A DNA stretch of 64,000 nt from Halomonas halodenitrificans DSM 735 (GCF_000620045.1 NZ_JHVH01000018.1:29720-93719); one strand, 5' to 3'. Shown: positions 26,896 to 36,109, counted from the stretch's first letter. The notes: generated by a model from the letters alone, not told the origin. Numbers and translations are program-made.

Positions 26896-28766
26896 GATTG
26901 AGGGTCTCCCTGTTCGAGGCGCGCGGCGCGCTCGGGGTCCACCCACCAGGCGTCGAGGTCTCGGCCGTAGGCGGGCCCCGGTTCCGGCCAGCCGAACTTG
27001 TCCCAGACCGCCACCCGAGTCTCGCCGGAGTGGTAGTGGGGGATCACGATGGCGCGATGGCGCAGCACCCGATCCAGGGCCCGGGCCAGGGTGTTGAGGG
27101 TCGCGCGGCTATCGGCGCGAATCAGCTGCTCGACGAGGTCATCCACCACCGGGTCGGCCAGCCCCATGAGGTTGCGGCTCTGAGGCGTCTCGGCGTACTC
27201 GCTGGTCCAGAACTCGCGCTGTTCGTTGCCCGGGTTGTTGGACTGGGGGAACTGGCCGACCACCATGTCGAAGTCGAAGCCACGCAGCCGGTTCAGGTAC
27301 TGGTTGATATCGACGATGCGAATGGTGCCCTTGATGCCCAGGCGCGCCATGTTGCGCAGCATGGGCTGGACCACCCGCTCCAGACCGCTGTCGTAGAGCA
27401 GCACCTCGAGTTCCAGGGGCTCTCCTGTCTCGGCATCGACCAGGCCGCCATCGCGAACCGCGTAGCCCGCCTCCCGGAGCAGGGTGAGGGCCAGGCGCAG
27501 CCGCTCGCGTAGCGCCCGGGGGTGGTCCATGGGCAGCGGCTCATCGAAGACGTCATCGGGAAGCTGGTCGCGCCAGGGGGCCAGCACCGCCAGCTCGGCG
27601 TCGCTGGGCAGCCCCGTGGCGGCCATCTCGGAGTTCTGGAAGAAGCTGCGGGTCCGCCGATAGGCGTCGTAGAAGATATTGGCGTTGAGCCAGGGGAAGT
27701 CGAAGGTCAGCGCCAGGGCCTCGCGGACGCGGGGGTCCTGGAACTTATCCTGGCGCAGGTTGAAGATGAAGGCCTGCATCGGCGCCGGCTGACCGTCGGG
27801 TATGCTCAGCTTCCTGACCCGGCCCGCCTCGAAGGCCGGAAAGTCATAGCCGGTGGCCCAGGTGGCGGCGCGGGCATCGATGCGATAGTCCAGCACCCCG
27901 GCCTTGAAGGCCTCCCAGGCGATGTCCCGGTCCCGGTAGTAGTCATGGACCAGGCGGTCGATGTTGTGGCGCCCGCGGTTGACCGCCAGGTCCTGGCCCC
28001 AGTAGTCCGCCACGCGCGCATAGACGATGCGCCTGCCCGGGTCGACCTCGGCGATGCGGTAGGGGCCGGAGCCGGGATGTGCTTCCAGAGTCGGCGAGGT
28101 GAAATCGCGGCCGGCCCAGTAGTGCTCTGGCAGAATCGGCAGCTGGCCGACGATCAGCGGGAGCTCCCGGGAGTGGGTAGAGGCGAAGGTGAAGCGCACC
28201 GTGTCCTCGTCCAGGGCGGTGACGCTCTCGACGTCGGCGTAGTAGGCGCCGTAGAAGGGGTTGCCCTGCTCGGTGAGCAGCTCGAAGCTGAAGACCACGT
28301 CGTCGGCGGTCAGGGGCTCGCCATCGTGGAAGCGCGCCTCGGGGCGCAGGTCGAACTCGATCCATTCCCGGTCCGGGTCCAGCCGGATGCCCTGGGCCAG
28401 CAGGCCATAGAGCGAGAAGGGCTCGTCGGGATTGCCCTCCAGCAGGGTGTCGTAGATGCGTGATACCCCGGCCGCCGGCGTGCCGCGGATGATAAAGGGA
28501 TTTGTCGAGTCGAAGCTGCCGCCCACGGCCGCCTGGGTCAGCTCGCCGCCCTTGGGCGCTTCGGGATTGACATAGGGGAAGTGATCGAAGCCGGCGGGGA
28601 GTTCGGGCTCGCCGTAGAGGGAGAGGCCATGCACGGTGGCCGGGGAGTCGGATCGCGGCGCCGGGTCGGATATCGTCTGGGCGCCGGCCGGGGGAGCCGC
28701 AAGAGCGAACAGGGCGAGAAGCGCGGTGAACGAAGCGGCGGTGCGCCGGCGCGAAGGTAGAGACAT
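26892..28766 (-). CDS. yejA: Periplasmic peptide-binding protein of YejABEF
   Basis: 624-residue solute-binding protein of the family 5 (OppA/DppA) class. A Sec signal ([22 protein letters not shown]) is followed by [28 protein letters not shown], the typical YejA start, and [33 protein letters not shown], the family core. In E. coli YejABEF imports microcin C and formyl-peptide-like compounds, so the natural cargo may be N-formylated short peptides. First gene of the four-gene operon. Confidence 0.94.
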   Translation of the reverse strand: MSLPSRRRTAASFTALLALFALAAPPAGAQTISDPAPRSDSPATVHGLSLYGEPELPAGFDHFPYVNPEAPKGGELTQAAVGGSFDSTNPFIIRGTPAAGVSRIYDTLLEGNPDEPFSLYGLLAQGIRLDPDREWIEFDLRPEARFHDGEPLTADDVVFSFELLTEQGNPFYGAYYADVESVTALDEDTVRFTFASTHSRELPLIVGQLPILPEHYWAGRDFTSPTLEAHPGSGPYRIAEVDPGRRIVYARVADYWGQDLAVNRGRHNIDRLVHDYYRDRDIAWEAFKAGVLDYRIDARAATWATGYDFPAFEAGRVRKLSIPDGQPAPMQAFIFNLRQDKFQDPRVREALALTFDFPWLNANIFYDAYRRTRSFFQNSEMAATGLPSDAELAVLAPWRDQLPDDVFDEPLPMDHPRALRERLRLALTLLREAGYAVRDGGLVDAETGEPLELEVLLYDSGLERVVQPMLRNMARLGIKGTIRIVDINQYLNRLRGFDFDMVVGQFPQSNNPGNEQREFWTSEYAETPQSRNLMGLADPVVDDLVEQLIRADSRATLNTLARALDRVLRHRAIVIPHYHSGETRVAVWDKFGWPEPGPAYGRDLDAWWVDPERAARLEQGDPQS

Positions 28767-28790
28767 TCTGACATCCCGTGTCGACGATAA

Positions 28791-28815
28791 CGCCGGCTGG
28801 CGCCGGCGTCGTTGC
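28791..28815 (-). terminator. Possible hairpin after the mltD-like gene
   Basis: On the minus strand CGCCGGC, a four-base loop and GCCGGCG form a GC-rich stem just before yejA. Only a weak TT tract follows, so it could be a poor terminator or part of the yejA leader. Confidence 0.3.
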
Positions 28816-28864
28816 CTGATAAGGTGTCAGCCCCGAGCGTGAAAGGCAATACCCCCTGCCGCGC

Positions 28865-30055
28865 TTAGCGCGAGGCGAGGCTTCGAGTGGGCAGCTCGAG
28901 CGTCTGCCCCGGGCGAATCAGATTGCCCGAGAGGCCGTTGGCCCGGCGCAGTTCTCCGACGCTGATGCCACGATAGGCGGCGATATCGGCCAGGGTGTCG
29001 CCACGGCGTACCAGGTACTGAGAGTCCTGTGCGCCGCCTGGTCGCGCGGGGCCCTCGAGGCTTGCCAGCATGGTATCGGCGCGCTCGGCCGGCACCAGCA
29101 GCACGCGGTCCTTGCCGGGCCGGATGGCGCCACCGGTCACCCCGGGGTTCAGGGTGGCGATCGTGCCACGGGACACGCCGGCGAGACGGGCGGCCTCGTC
29201 GAGACGCAGCGGGCGCTCCACGGGAATCTTGGCGAAGGCCGGGGCCTCCTCGATCTCGGGGAGGGCGACGTCATAGTGATCCGGGGCGTCGATGATCGCG
29301 GCGATGGCCTTGAGCTTGGGCACGTAGTTCATGGTCTCCCGCGGCAGCGAGAGGCTCCAGTAGTCACTTCCCTTGCCCTGGGCGATGGCCCGGCGGCGTG
29401 CCTTGTTGACGGTACCCGCACCGGCGTTGTAGGCCGCCAGGGAGAGTTCGAGATCACCCTCGTACCACTGCTCGGCCTGGTATTCGATATAGTCGAGGGC
29501 GGCATAGGTGGAGGCCACCACATCCAGGCGGCCATCGTAGCCGCGCTGCCGGCTCAGCCCCAGGGAGTCGCCGGTGCGGGGCATGAACTGCCACAGGCCG
29601 GCGGCGCCGCGGTGGGAACGTGCACTGGGGTCGAAGGAGCTTTCGATGAAGGGGATCAGGGCGATCTCGCCGGGTAGACCCCGCTCCTCCACCTTCTGGG
29701 TGATCCAGGCGAGCCAGGGCCGAGCGCGCTCGGTGATCTCGGCAATATTGTGGGGCGATTGTCGATAGTGATCGATCCAGGCCTGTACACGCGGCTCATA
29801 GGCCTCGTCCTGCCACTGGAAGCTATCGCGTAGCCGGCTCCAGGCATCACGGCTTTCCAGCGCCAGGTCGGCCCAGAAGTGCCCTTTTGAATGGTTCGGG
29901 CTGGCCACCAGGGCGGCGGGTTGCCCGTCGCGAAGCGTGATGTGGTGGTCGAGAGGGGCGGCTTGAATCTGGGAGCCGGCTGTCAGCAGGGCCCCGAGCA
30001 GGGCGGTACTGCTGGCGACGCCGAGCAGCCTGCGACGCGTGGTGTAATAGGTCAT
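28865..30055 (-). CDS. mltD: Membrane-bound lytic murein transglycosylase D-like protein
   Basis: 396 residues. After a signal sequence (RRRLLGVASSTALLGALLTAG) come a family-1 lysozyme-like SLT domain with ALIPFIESSFDPSARSHRGAAGLWQFM (catalytic glutamate in IPFIESSF) and AYNAGAGTVNKA, then a degenerate LysM-like stretch around 290-340 and one clear C-terminal LysM (YLVRRGDTLADIAAYRGISV, about 345-390). E. coli MltD is longer, with two LysM domains. It cleaves peptidoglycan glycan strands, forming anhydromuropeptides. The start MTYYTTRRR is set by GGAGG 10 bases upstream. No lipobox cysteine is seen, so it may be periplasmic instead of lipid-anchored. Beside gloB as in E. coli. Confidence 0.9.
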   Translation of the reverse strand: MTYYTTRRRLLGVASSTALLGALLTAGSQIQAAPLDHHITLRDGQPAALVASPNHSKGHFWADLALESRDAWSRLRDSFQWQDEAYEPRVQAWIDHYRQSPHNIAEITERARPWLAWITQKVEERGLPGEIALIPFIESSFDPSARSHRGAAGLWQFMPRTGDSLGLSRQRGYDGRLDVVASTYAALDYIEYQAEQWYEGDLELSLAAYNAGAGTVNKARRRAIAQGKGSDYWSLSLPRETMNYVPKLKAIAAIIDAPDHYDVALPEIEEAPAFAKIPVERPLRLDEAARLAGVSRGTIATLNPGVTGGAIRPGKDRVLLVPAERADTMLASLEGPARPGGAQDSQYLVRRGDTLADIAAYRGISVGELRRANGLSGNLIRPGQTLELPTRSLASR

Positions 30056-30128
30056 CCGGTCGTGTTCCTCCAGGGTACGTCGAAGCCTTCGGTGTGGCCG
30101 ACGGCCGTCAGGCGTCCAGGGATCGAGT

Positions 30129-30896
30129 TCAGAAATTGTCCTTCCAGGCACGCAGGGTGGTGAACGTCGCCTCGTCGCTGTCGACGCTACCGTGTACCGA
30201 GCCGGCTTGACGTACGCCGGCATCCGCCACGCGCAGGAAGGGGTTAATGCGTTTCTCGCGGGCCATGGAGGTGGGCAGCGTCGGGCGCTCGAGTTCCCGG
30301 GCTCGCTGACACTCCTGCATGGCCTGGACCACGTCCGGGTTGTGAGGGTCGGCGGCCAACGCAAAGCGCAGATTGGCTTCGGTGTATTCGTGGGCGGCAA
30401 AGATCAGGGTGTCGTCGGGCAGCGCGGCCAGCTTCTGCAGCGAGCCATGCATCTGTTCCGGACTGCCTTCGAAGAGGCGCCCACAGCCGGCGCTGAACAG
30501 GGCATCACCGCCAAACAGCAGCGGCGGAATACCGGGGGTAAAGAAGGCGATATGGTCCAGGGTGTGCCCCGGCACGGCGATGACCTCGAATAATCGCCCC
30601 ATGACGCGAATCTCGTCGCCCTCGGTGACCGGGGTATCGATGCCGCCGATGGCCTCGTTGTCGGGCCCTATCACTCGTGGGGAGTAGCGCTTGATGAGTT
30701 CGGCCAGCCCACCGGTGTGATCCGGGTGGTGATGGGTGATCATCACCGTCGAGAGGGACAGCGACTCACGCTCGAGCAGTTCGATGACCGGGGCCGCATC
30801 GCCGGGGTCCACCACACAGACGTCGGGGGTCGTGTCCTGACGTAGAAGCCAGATATAGTTATCGCTAAACGCGGGAATCGGTGTCACGCTCAACAT
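30129..30896 (-). CDS. gloB: Hydroxyacylglutathione hydrolase (glyoxalase II)
   Basis: 255-residue metallo-beta-lactamase-fold enzyme that converts S-lactoylglutathione to lactate and glutathione. Metal ligands are seen in THHHPDHTGG, in VPGHTLDH and in FAAHEYTEANLRFA; the N terminus PIPAFSDNYIWLL and the C-terminal REKRINPFLR are the GloB signatures. The start MLSVTPIPAF at 30896 matches the E. coli start; an in-frame ATG at 30920 is the alternative. It is transcribed away from the yafS-like gene, the same divergent arrangement as in E. coli. Confidence 0.95.
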   Translation of the reverse strand: MLSVTPIPAFSDNYIWLLRQDTTPDVCVVDPGDAAPVIELLERESLSLSTVMITHHHPDHTGGLAELIKRYSPRVIGPDNEAIGGIDTPVTEGDEIRVMGRLFEVIAVPGHTLDHIAFFTPGIPPLLFGGDALFSAGCGRLFEGSPEQMHGSLQKLAALPDDTLIFAAHEYTEANLRFALAADPHNPDVVQAMQECQRARELERPTLPTSMAREKRINPFLRVADAGVRQAGSVHGSVDSDEATFTTLRAWKDNF

Positions 30897-30964
30897 GGGC
30901 TGAGTGTCCTGAGTGGGCATGAACGGTTCGCAAAATCCGGTCAATATGAAGAGTAGGGAAAGGC

Positions 30965-31747
30965 ATGTCAACCGAGACCGGCGCCCAGCGCCTTGCCGAT
31001 CTGTTGCGCGAAGGGCAGCAGTTCTGGTCCACGCCGACCGGTGCCGCCGTGCGCCGCGCCGAACGTGCCTGCCTGGGCCCGATCTGTGAGCGGCTCTTCG
31101 GCGTGCATAGCCTGGAGCTGGGGTTCGGCAACCTGCTGGCCGATATGTGCCCCGTACGCCATGCGATGGGCTGGGCGCCCAGCCGTGAGCTAGCGCAGGA
31201 CGCCGCCACGCTGATCTGCTCCCCTGATGCGCTGCCGCTTCCCGACGACAGCCTGAGCCTGGTGATCGTGCATCATCTACTCGAGGTGGCACCCGACCCC
31301 CATCACATGTTGCAGGAGGCGGCCCGGGTGACCGCCGATGAGGGACGCCTCATCCTGTTCGGCTGGATGCCGTTTTCTGCCGGTGCACTGGGGCGTCTGG
31401 CACCGGGGAAGCGTCAGCGGCTGCCCTGGCGGGGGCAATGGCGAAGCCCCGGCCGGCTGCGTGACTGGCTGGCGTTTGTCGACTTTCAGGTCGAGCGGGT
31501 AGACTACTGCGCCTTTCGTCTACCTGGCCGGCCGGCACGCAATGCCCTGTTCGAGACCCTGGGGCGGCGCCATAACCTGCCGTTGGGCGACAGCTACATG
31601 ATCCAGGCGTGCCGCCGTCCGCAGCTGCTCAATAGCCGCGACACCCGGCTGCGCTTTACCAGCCCCCTGGGGGGGACGGCGCTTCCCGCTGCCCGCCTGG
31701 GCGCCGGGCCCGTAGCTCCCCCAAGAGAAGAGGATGACAGAGATTGA
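30965..31747 (+). CDS. SAM-dependent methyltransferase, YafS-like
   Basis: 260-residue class I methyltransferase (Methyltransf_11 type). The glycine-rich SAM loop is degenerate: [13 protein letters not shown] takes the place of the usual VLDLGCGx[27 protein letters not shown] and [10 protein letters not shown] follow as motifs IV and V. The substrate is unknown. Its position between divergent gloB and rnhA is the conserved yafS position of enteric bacteria. The stop overlaps the rnhA start (TTGA), so the two are coupled. Confidence 0.82.
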   Translation: MSTETGAQRLADLLREGQQFWSTPTGAAVRRAERACLGPICERLFGVHSLELGFGNLLADMCPVRHAMGWAPSRELAQDAATLICSPDALPLPDDSLSLVIVHHLLEVAPDPHHMLQEAARVTADEGRLILFGWMPFSAGALGRLAPGKRQRLPWRGQWRSPGRLRDWLAFVDFQVERVDYCAFRLPGRPARNALFETLGRRHNLPLGDSYMIQACRRPQLLNSRDTRLRFTSPLGGTALPAARLGAGPVAPPREEDDRD

Positions 31748-32211
31748 GTGATTCAGACCCCGGCGACTTCCCCGCTGTCACCATTTACACCGATGGTGCC
31801 TGCCGCGGCAACCCGGGCCCGGGCGGCTGGGGGGCGCTGCTGATCAGTGGGCCCCACGAGAAGCCGCTGAACGGCTATGAGGCGCGCACCACCAATAACC
31901 GCATGGAATTGATGGCGGCGATCATGGCGCTTCGCGAGCTCAAGCAATCCTGCCGCGTGGCGCTGTGGACCGACTCCGAGTATCTGCGGCGTGGCATCAC
32001 CGAGTGGATCCATGGCTGGATCAAGCGGGGCTGGAAGACCGCCGGCCGCCAGCCGGTCAAGAACGCCGAGCTATGGCGGGAGCTGCTCGAGGAGACCCAT
32101 CGCCATGAGATCGACTGGCATTGGGTCAAGGGCCACAGCGGCCACCCGGGCAACGAGCGCGCCGACGAGCTCGCCAACGAAGCCATCGATAATCATCGTC
32201 ACCAGGCCTGA
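31744..32211 (+). CDS. rnhA: Ribonuclease HI
   Basis: 155 residues, the E. coli length. Cleaves RNA in RNA-DNA hybrids. Active-site residues are visible: [33 protein letters not shown] and [14 protein letters not shown] (Asp, Glu, Asp, His and Asp). The only sensible start is the TTG at 31744, because no in-frame ATG or GTG precedes the catalytic aspartate; AGAGG lies upstream and the codon overlaps the previous stop. A TTG start suggests low expression. Confidence 0.95.
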   Translation: MSDSDPGDFPAVTIYTDGACRGNPGPGGWGALLISGPHEKPLNGYEARTTNNRMELMAAIMALRELKQSCRVALWTDSEYLRRGITEWIHGWIKRGWKTAGRQPVKNAELWRELLEETHRHEIDWHWVKGHSGHPGNERADELANEAIDNHRHQA

Positions 32212-32222
32212 GAGGGATAGAG

Positions 32223-32963
32223 ATGCGTCAGATTGTTCTGGATACCGAGACCACCGGCATCGATCACAAGGACGGCCATCGCCTGATCGAGATCGGGGCG
32301 GTGGAAATGGTGAACCGCCGGCTGACCGGGCGCACCTATCACCAGTTCATCAATCCCCAGCGCGAGATAGAGGAAGAGGCCATCTCGATCCACGGCATTA
32401 CCAATGAGCGGGTCGCCGAGGAGCCGCTGTTCGCGGAGATCGCGGATGCGTTCTGGGCCTTTATCGAGGGGGCCGAGCTGGTCATCCATAATGCCCCCTT
32501 CGACGTGGGCTTCATCGACCATGAGCTGGCGATGCTCAACGGCGCGCGTAGCGAGCCTGCGCTGGGCCCGGTAGCCGAGCATTGCCGGGTCCTCGATACC
32601 CTGCAGCTGGCGCGGGACAAGCACCCGGGGCAGCGCAATAACCTGGATGCGCTGTGCAAGCGCTACGAGATCGACAACGGCCACCGGGTGCTCCACGGCG
32701 CGCTGCTGGACGCCGAGATTCTCGCCGAGGTCTATCTGGCGATGACCGGGGGCCAGACGGCGCTGCTGCTCGATGCTTCGATGACCGCGGAAGGCGGCAG
32801 GCGAGCGGGCATCCAGCGCCGCCCGGTAACGGTGGCAGACGGCGCGCTGAGTGTGTCGACACCCAGCGACCCGGAGCTGGCGGCGCACCGCCGGAAGCTG
32901 GCGCAGATCCGCGAGAAAGCGGGGGAGTGCCTGTGGGATGGCGTCGACGGGATCCCGCACTGA
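32223..32963 (+). CDS. dnaQ: DNA polymerase III epsilon subunit (proofreading exonuclease)
   Basis: 246 residues. DEDDh 3'-5' exonuclease: Exo I LDTETTG (about 6-12), Exo II HNAPFDVGF and Exo III HGALLDAEILAEVY. The C-terminal tail after about residue 185 is where epsilon binds the alpha polymerase subunit. In E. coli dnaQ is divergent from rnhA, whereas here the two are co-directional and 11 bases apart. Confidence 0.96.
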   Translation: MRQIVLDTETTGIDHKDGHRLIEIGAVEMVNRRLTGRTYHQFINPQREIEEEAISIHGITNERVAEEPLFAEIADAFWAFIEGAELVIHNAPFDVGFIDHELAMLNGARSEPALGPVAEHCRVLDTLQLARDKHPGQRNNLDALCKRYEIDNGHRVLHGALLDAEILAEVYLAMTGGQTALLLDASMTAEGGRRAGIQRRPVTVADGALSVSTPSDPELAAHRRKLAQIREKAGECLWDGVDGIPH

Positions 32964-33733
32964 TGCTGCGTCGTGAGCTGCCCCGGGGCGCGCAAGAGGG
33001 GTACGTGATTCGCCTGGCCGAAGGCCGCCTCGCCCCGGCGCCCGATGGCGGGGTGTTGCAGCCGGTGGTGCCCTGGACGGCGGAGATGCAGCCCCTGGGC
33101 TACTGGCACGAGGTGCCCCTGGCGCTCTCCCTCGAGGCGAAGGCGGGTGAGGACTGGCCCGCCGGCCGGGAATGGCTGGCGCGGCTGCCCGAGTCGCTCT
33201 TCCCGCTGGTGTCCACGGCCCTTCAGGTGGGGGCCTGGCTGCGCAACCACCGTTTCTGTGGGCGCTGCGGGGCGCCGGCCGAGCGCCTCGATGCCGAGTT
33301 TGCGATGCACTGCCGGGCCTGTGGGCACCGCAACTATCCGCGCATCTCGCCCTGCATCATCACCCTGGTGACCCATGGAGACGCCTTGCTGCTGGCGCGT
33401 AGCCCGCGTTTTCCGCCGCGGCGCTATTCGACCCTGGCCGGTTTCATCGAGCCCGGGGAGTCGTCGGAGGAGGCCGTGCGGCGCGAGATCTTCGAGGAGG
33501 TGGGGCTGACGGTGGGGCGCATTCGCTACTTCCGCAGCCAGGCCTGGCCCTTTCCCCATGCGTTGATGCTGGGGTTCTTCGCCGAGGCCGCCAGCCGGCG
33601 TATCCGCATCGATGGCGTGGAGATCACCGATGCCGCCTGGTTTTCCCCCCGGCAGCTGCCCCAGCTGCCGCCGCTGTATTCGATATCCCGGGCGCTCATC
33701 GAGACCCATCTGGCGGAAGTCGCGGCGCGCTAG
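32963..33733 (+). CDS. nudC: NADH pyrophosphatase / RNA deNADding Nudix hydrolase
   Basis: 256 residues. A four-cysteine zinc site (FCGRCGAP and HCRACGHRNYPR) is followed by the Nudix box GFIEPGESSEEAVRREIFEEVG and the family motif SQAWPFPHALM (E. coli SQPWPFPQSLM). NudC hydrolyses NADH and removes NAD caps from RNA. The ATG overlaps the dnaQ stop (TGATG), so it is the last gene of the yafS-rnhA-dnaQ-nudC run. Confidence 0.94.
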   Translation: MLRRELPRGAQEGYVIRLAEGRLAPAPDGGVLQPVVPWTAEMQPLGYWHEVPLALSLEAKAGEDWPAGREWLARLPESLFPLVSTALQVGAWLRNHRFCGRCGAPAERLDAEFAMHCRACGHRNYPRISPCIITLVTHGDALLLARSPRFPPRRYSTLAGFIEPGESSEEAVRREIFEEVGLTVGRIRYFRSQAWPFPHALMLGFFAEAASRRIRIDGVEITDAAWFSPRQLPQLPPLYSISRALIETHLAEVAAR

Positions 33734-33754
33734 GCCTGTCCGCCCTGGGCGGGT

Positions 33755-34032
33755 CCGGCAACAAGCTCGGCAAGGGGCTAGCCCGGGGCTGATCTGGCGA
33801 CAAGCCCCGGAGCGCCGGACCGACGAGGAGGCGCTGTGAATACGTCCCTGTACGCTACCGACACCCTGCTTCGCTCTCGCATCCTGCTCCGCTTGCAGGA
33901 CCGGTGCTGGCCATCCATGGCCAGCCCGTTCGAAGCAGTGCTTCTCACCCCTGGTGTAGGACCTCTTCTACGGCTTATCCCCAGCGCCCCTGGTTCGGGG
34001 GTAGTTCTAAGGAGCTAGCCCGGGGCTGGGTA
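33755..34032. repeat. Long dispersed palindromic element, copy 2 (longer form)
   Basis: This 320-base gap after nudC holds no gene. Most of it is a second copy, in opposite orientation, of the element at 20965-21135. It shares the block from GGGCTGATCTGGCG through GAGGCGCTGTGAATACGTCC to CTGTACGCTACCGA, and the block around GGACCTCTTCTACGGCTTA and CCCCAGCGCCCC. The centre here is longer and contains the palindrome TGGCCATCCATGGCCA. GCTAGCCCGGGGCTG occurs at both ends (33779 and 34014), like a terminal direct repeat. Confidence 0.9.
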
Positions 34033-34054
34033 TCTCGGGGGCAGGGCGCCGCGG

Positions 34055-34366
34055 TTATTCGTTGGGGAAGAGGCTGGTCAGCTTGGTGGCCAGCATCACA
34101 TTGCCGGTGGCCTTGATCTTGCCTGTCATGAAGGCGGTCATGCCATTGATCTCGCCGGTCATCAATCCCTTGAAGGTGGCGGTGCTCATCGTCAGGGTGA
34201 CGGAGGGGTCGTCATGCTCACCGGACTCAACGCTCAGCTCCTGATTCTGAATGACCAGGTAGTAGCTGTCGGCATCGTCGAAGTGGAACTGGAAGACATC
34301 GTCCATGCCGCTGGCGGCCTGGGGATCGAATCGAGCGACGAGGGTATCGAGGGTAGACTGGCTCAT
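34055..34366 (-). CDS. SCP2 sterol-binding domain protein
   Basis: 103-residue single-domain protein of the SCP2 fold: DDVFQFHFDDADSYYLVIQNQELSV and DDPSVTLTMSTATFKGLMTGEINGMTAFMTGKIKATGN are the usual blocks. SCP2 proteins bind lipids or acyl-CoA. It is divergent from sohB across a PsrA-like palindrome, consistent with a link to fatty acid metabolism. Confidence 0.88.
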   Translation of the reverse strand: MSQSTLDTLVARFDPQAASGMDDVFQFHFDDADSYYLVIQNQELSVESGEHDDPSVTLTMSTATFKGLMTGEINGMTAFMTGKIKATGNVMLATKLTSLFPNE

Positions 34367-34414
34367 GAGAGGCTCCTGCGGGGTTGGGCGATTTTTTCGA
34401 TGCAGTGAGCGTAT

Positions 34415-34432
34415 TTCAAACAGTTGTTTAAT
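34415..34432. promoter_or_regulatory. PsrA-like operator between SCP2 gene and sohB
   Basis: TTCAAACAGTTGTTTAAT has perfect inner arms (AAACA and TGTTT around GT) and differs at two positions from TTCAAACANNTGTTTGAA, the PsrA consensus as recalled for gammaproteobacterial fatty-acid regulons. It sits between divergent starts, about 50 bases from each. Binding is inferred. Confidence 0.5.
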
Positions 34433-34486
34433 TCAAGGGCCGAAGGGCGTTCACTATGGCGGCCCGAGGCCGCAAGGGAGGCATCG

Positions 34487-35536
34487 ATGGGAGAGTGGCT
34501 GTCGGAGTTCGGGCTGTTTCTGGCTCAGTTGGTGAGCCTGGTCGTGATCGTCGGCCTGGGCGTGCTGGTGGTCGTCAGGTTGCGTGGCGAGATGGGAACC
34601 GAGTCGCGGCTCAAGATCGAGGAGCTTAACCGGGGGCGCAGCATCCGCAAGCGTCGCCTGCGCCTGGCGTCCAGCGAGCCGGGGGCCCGCAAGCGCATGA
34701 TCAAGGCCTTTCGCCGCGAGGACAAGAATCACGCCAAGGCCGGAAAGGCCGTCAAGGATGAGGCGGAAAAGCGCCGAACCACCGCCTGGGTGCTGGACTT
34801 CCATGGCGATATCCGGGCCAGCGGTACCGAGCGCTTCGCCGAGGAGGTCTCGGCGGTGATCGCGGCCGCCGAGTCGGGCGATGAGGTCATCGTGCGCCTG
34901 GAATCCGGCGGCGGGCTGGTGCATGCCTATGGCCTGGCGGCCGCCGAGCTCGACCGCCTGAGCGAGGCGGGGCTCACCACGACCGTCTGCGTCGACAAGG
35001 TGGCGGCCAGCGGCGGTTATCTCATGGCGTGTGGGGCCGATAGCGTGCGGGCGGCACCCCTGGCGGTACTGGGCTCCATCGGCGTGGTGGCCCAGATCCC
35101 CAATGTGCATCGCCTGCTCAAGCGCCATGATATCGATGTCGAGGTGCTGACCGCCGGGCACTACAAGCGCACCCTGACGGTGCTGGGGGAAAATACCGAG
35201 GAGGGACGCGAGAAGTTTCTCGACGACATGGAAAGGACCCACGAGCTGTTCAAGCGCCATGTGGCGAGCCGCCGACCGGGGCTGGATATCGATGCCATTG
35301 CCACCGGCGAGACCTGGTATGGCAGCGAGGCCCTCGACAAGGGGTTGGTGGATGCGCTGGGCACCAGCGAGGCCTATCTAGTGGCGCGCATGCAGGAGGC
35401 CAGGGTAGTCAGCGTCAAGCTGGAGCCGCCACGCCGGCTCGGCGAACGGCTGGGCCTGGCGGTATCCGCAGGCGTCGAGCGAGCGCTGTTGCGCGGGGCA
35501 GAGGCGCTCGACGCCAGCCGCTGGCAGAAACGCTAG
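34487..35536 (+). CDS. sohB: Signal peptide peptidase-type protease SohB
   Basis: 349 residues, the same length as E. coli SohB. One N-terminal membrane segment (FLAQLVSLVVIVGLGVLVVVRL), a basic linker, then the peptidase S49 domain: DFHGDIRASG, ESGGGLVHAYGLAAAEL, and VDKVAASGGYLMACGAD with the nucleophilic serine, and the lysine of the dyad in GHYKRTLTVLGENTEEGREKF. It cleaves residual signal peptides or membrane fragments in the inner membrane. The ATG at 34487 has GGGAGG upstream. Confidence 0.93.
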   Translation: MGEWLSEFGLFLAQLVSLVVIVGLGVLVVVRLRGEMGTESRLKIEELNRGRSIRKRRLRLASSEPGARKRMIKAFRREDKNHAKAGKAVKDEAEKRRTTAWVLDFHGDIRASGTERFAEEVSAVIAAAESGDEVIVRLESGGGLVHAYGLAAAELDRLSEAGLTTTVCVDKVAASGGYLMACGADSVRAAPLAVLGSIGVVAQIPNVHRLLKRHDIDVEVLTAGHYKRTLTVLGENTEEGREKFLDDMERTHELFKRHVASRRPGLDIDAIATGETWYGSEALDKGLVDALGTSEAYLVARMQEARVVSVKLEPPRRLGERLGLAVSAGVERALLRGAEALDASRWQKR

Positions 35537-35546
35537 CCGCGCGGTC

Positions 35547-35873
35547 TTATTCTCCGGCCAGGCCGAGTTCCACCAGCGTGGCGATCACGGCCCTGACGCT
35601 GTCGCCCTGCAGCGAGTAGTAGATGGTCTGGGAGCTGCGCCGGGTGGTGACCAGGTCCTCTCGGCGCAGGATGGCCAGATGCTGAGAGAGTGCCGATTGG
35701 CTCAACGCCAGATGAGCGTTGAGCTCGGTCACCGACATCTCGCCCGCGTCCAGCAGGCAGAGAATGCGAAGCCGGTTATCGTTGGCCATCGCCTTGAGCA
35801 GGGCAGTGGCACGGTCAATGGAGCCGCTACCCCCTTCGAGGAGTCGTGCCGCCTCACGGCTGGGAGTGTTCAT
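35547..35873 (-). CDS. ArsR/SmtB-family transcriptional regulator
   Basis: 108-residue winged-helix protein: LKAMANDNRLRILCLLDAGEMSVTEL, then LSQSALSQHLAILRREDLVTTRR as the recognition helix and wing. It has a single cysteine and lacks the ELCVC arsenic site and obvious zinc histidine pairs, so a metal ligand cannot be named; members without metal sites can sense sulfide or redox state. The start MNTPSREAAR is set by homologues; longer upstream codons look non-coding. Convergent with sohB and divergent from prpE, so it may act in the shared 266-base region. Confidence 0.86.
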   Translation of the reverse strand: MNTPSREAARLLEGGSGSIDRATALLKAMANDNRLRILCLLDAGEMSVTELNAHLALSQSALSQHLAILRREDLVTTRRSSQTIYYSLQGDSVRAVIATLVELGLAGE

Positions 35874-36014
35874 GGTATGTCTCCGCGCTGCGCATGAGTG
35901 GAGGAGTTGCGTCCGGCGCCCTCGAGCACTGTGACGGTATATCATGCTTTACTCAATCATAGACTAGTTTGGAAGCGGCGTGGGCGTTGAATCCGCGATC
36001 CGGTCGCTGGCTGT

Positions 36015-36024
36015 TTGTTGACAA
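36015..36024. promoter_or_regulatory. GntR-like half-palindrome 1 upstream of prpE
   Basis: TTGTTGACAA has perfect TTGT and ACAA arms, the general pattern of FadR/FCD-type GntR operators. A second, imperfect site in the opposite sense lies 76 bases downstream. It also contains a TTGACA that could be a -35 element, but no good -10 is seen at the right distance. Confidence 0.35.
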
Positions 36025-36099
36025 TAAAATATCAAGCCCTGCACCTTTCGTCGGAATTTAGCCTATCGTCTTAGGGAGTTCCGCGATTTGTTCTATAGA

Positions 36100-36109
36100 G
36101 TGTCAACAA
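36100..36109. promoter_or_regulatory. GntR-like half-palindrome 2 upstream of prpE
   Basis: GTGTCAACAA is an inverted near-copy of the site at 36015-36024; TGTCAACAA is the exact reverse complement of TTGTTGACA there. It lies about 30 bases before the prpE ATG. Paired sites suggest repression, perhaps by a propionate or acyl-CoA-responsive regulator encoded elsewhere. Confidence 0.35.

Noticed and set aside
30056..30400. N-terminal extension of the mltD-like frame by 115 codons
   Set aside because: The extension overlaps the gloB gene region and is Pro/Arg/Ser-rich. The ATG at 30055 has a ribosome-binding site and a signal sequence directly after it.
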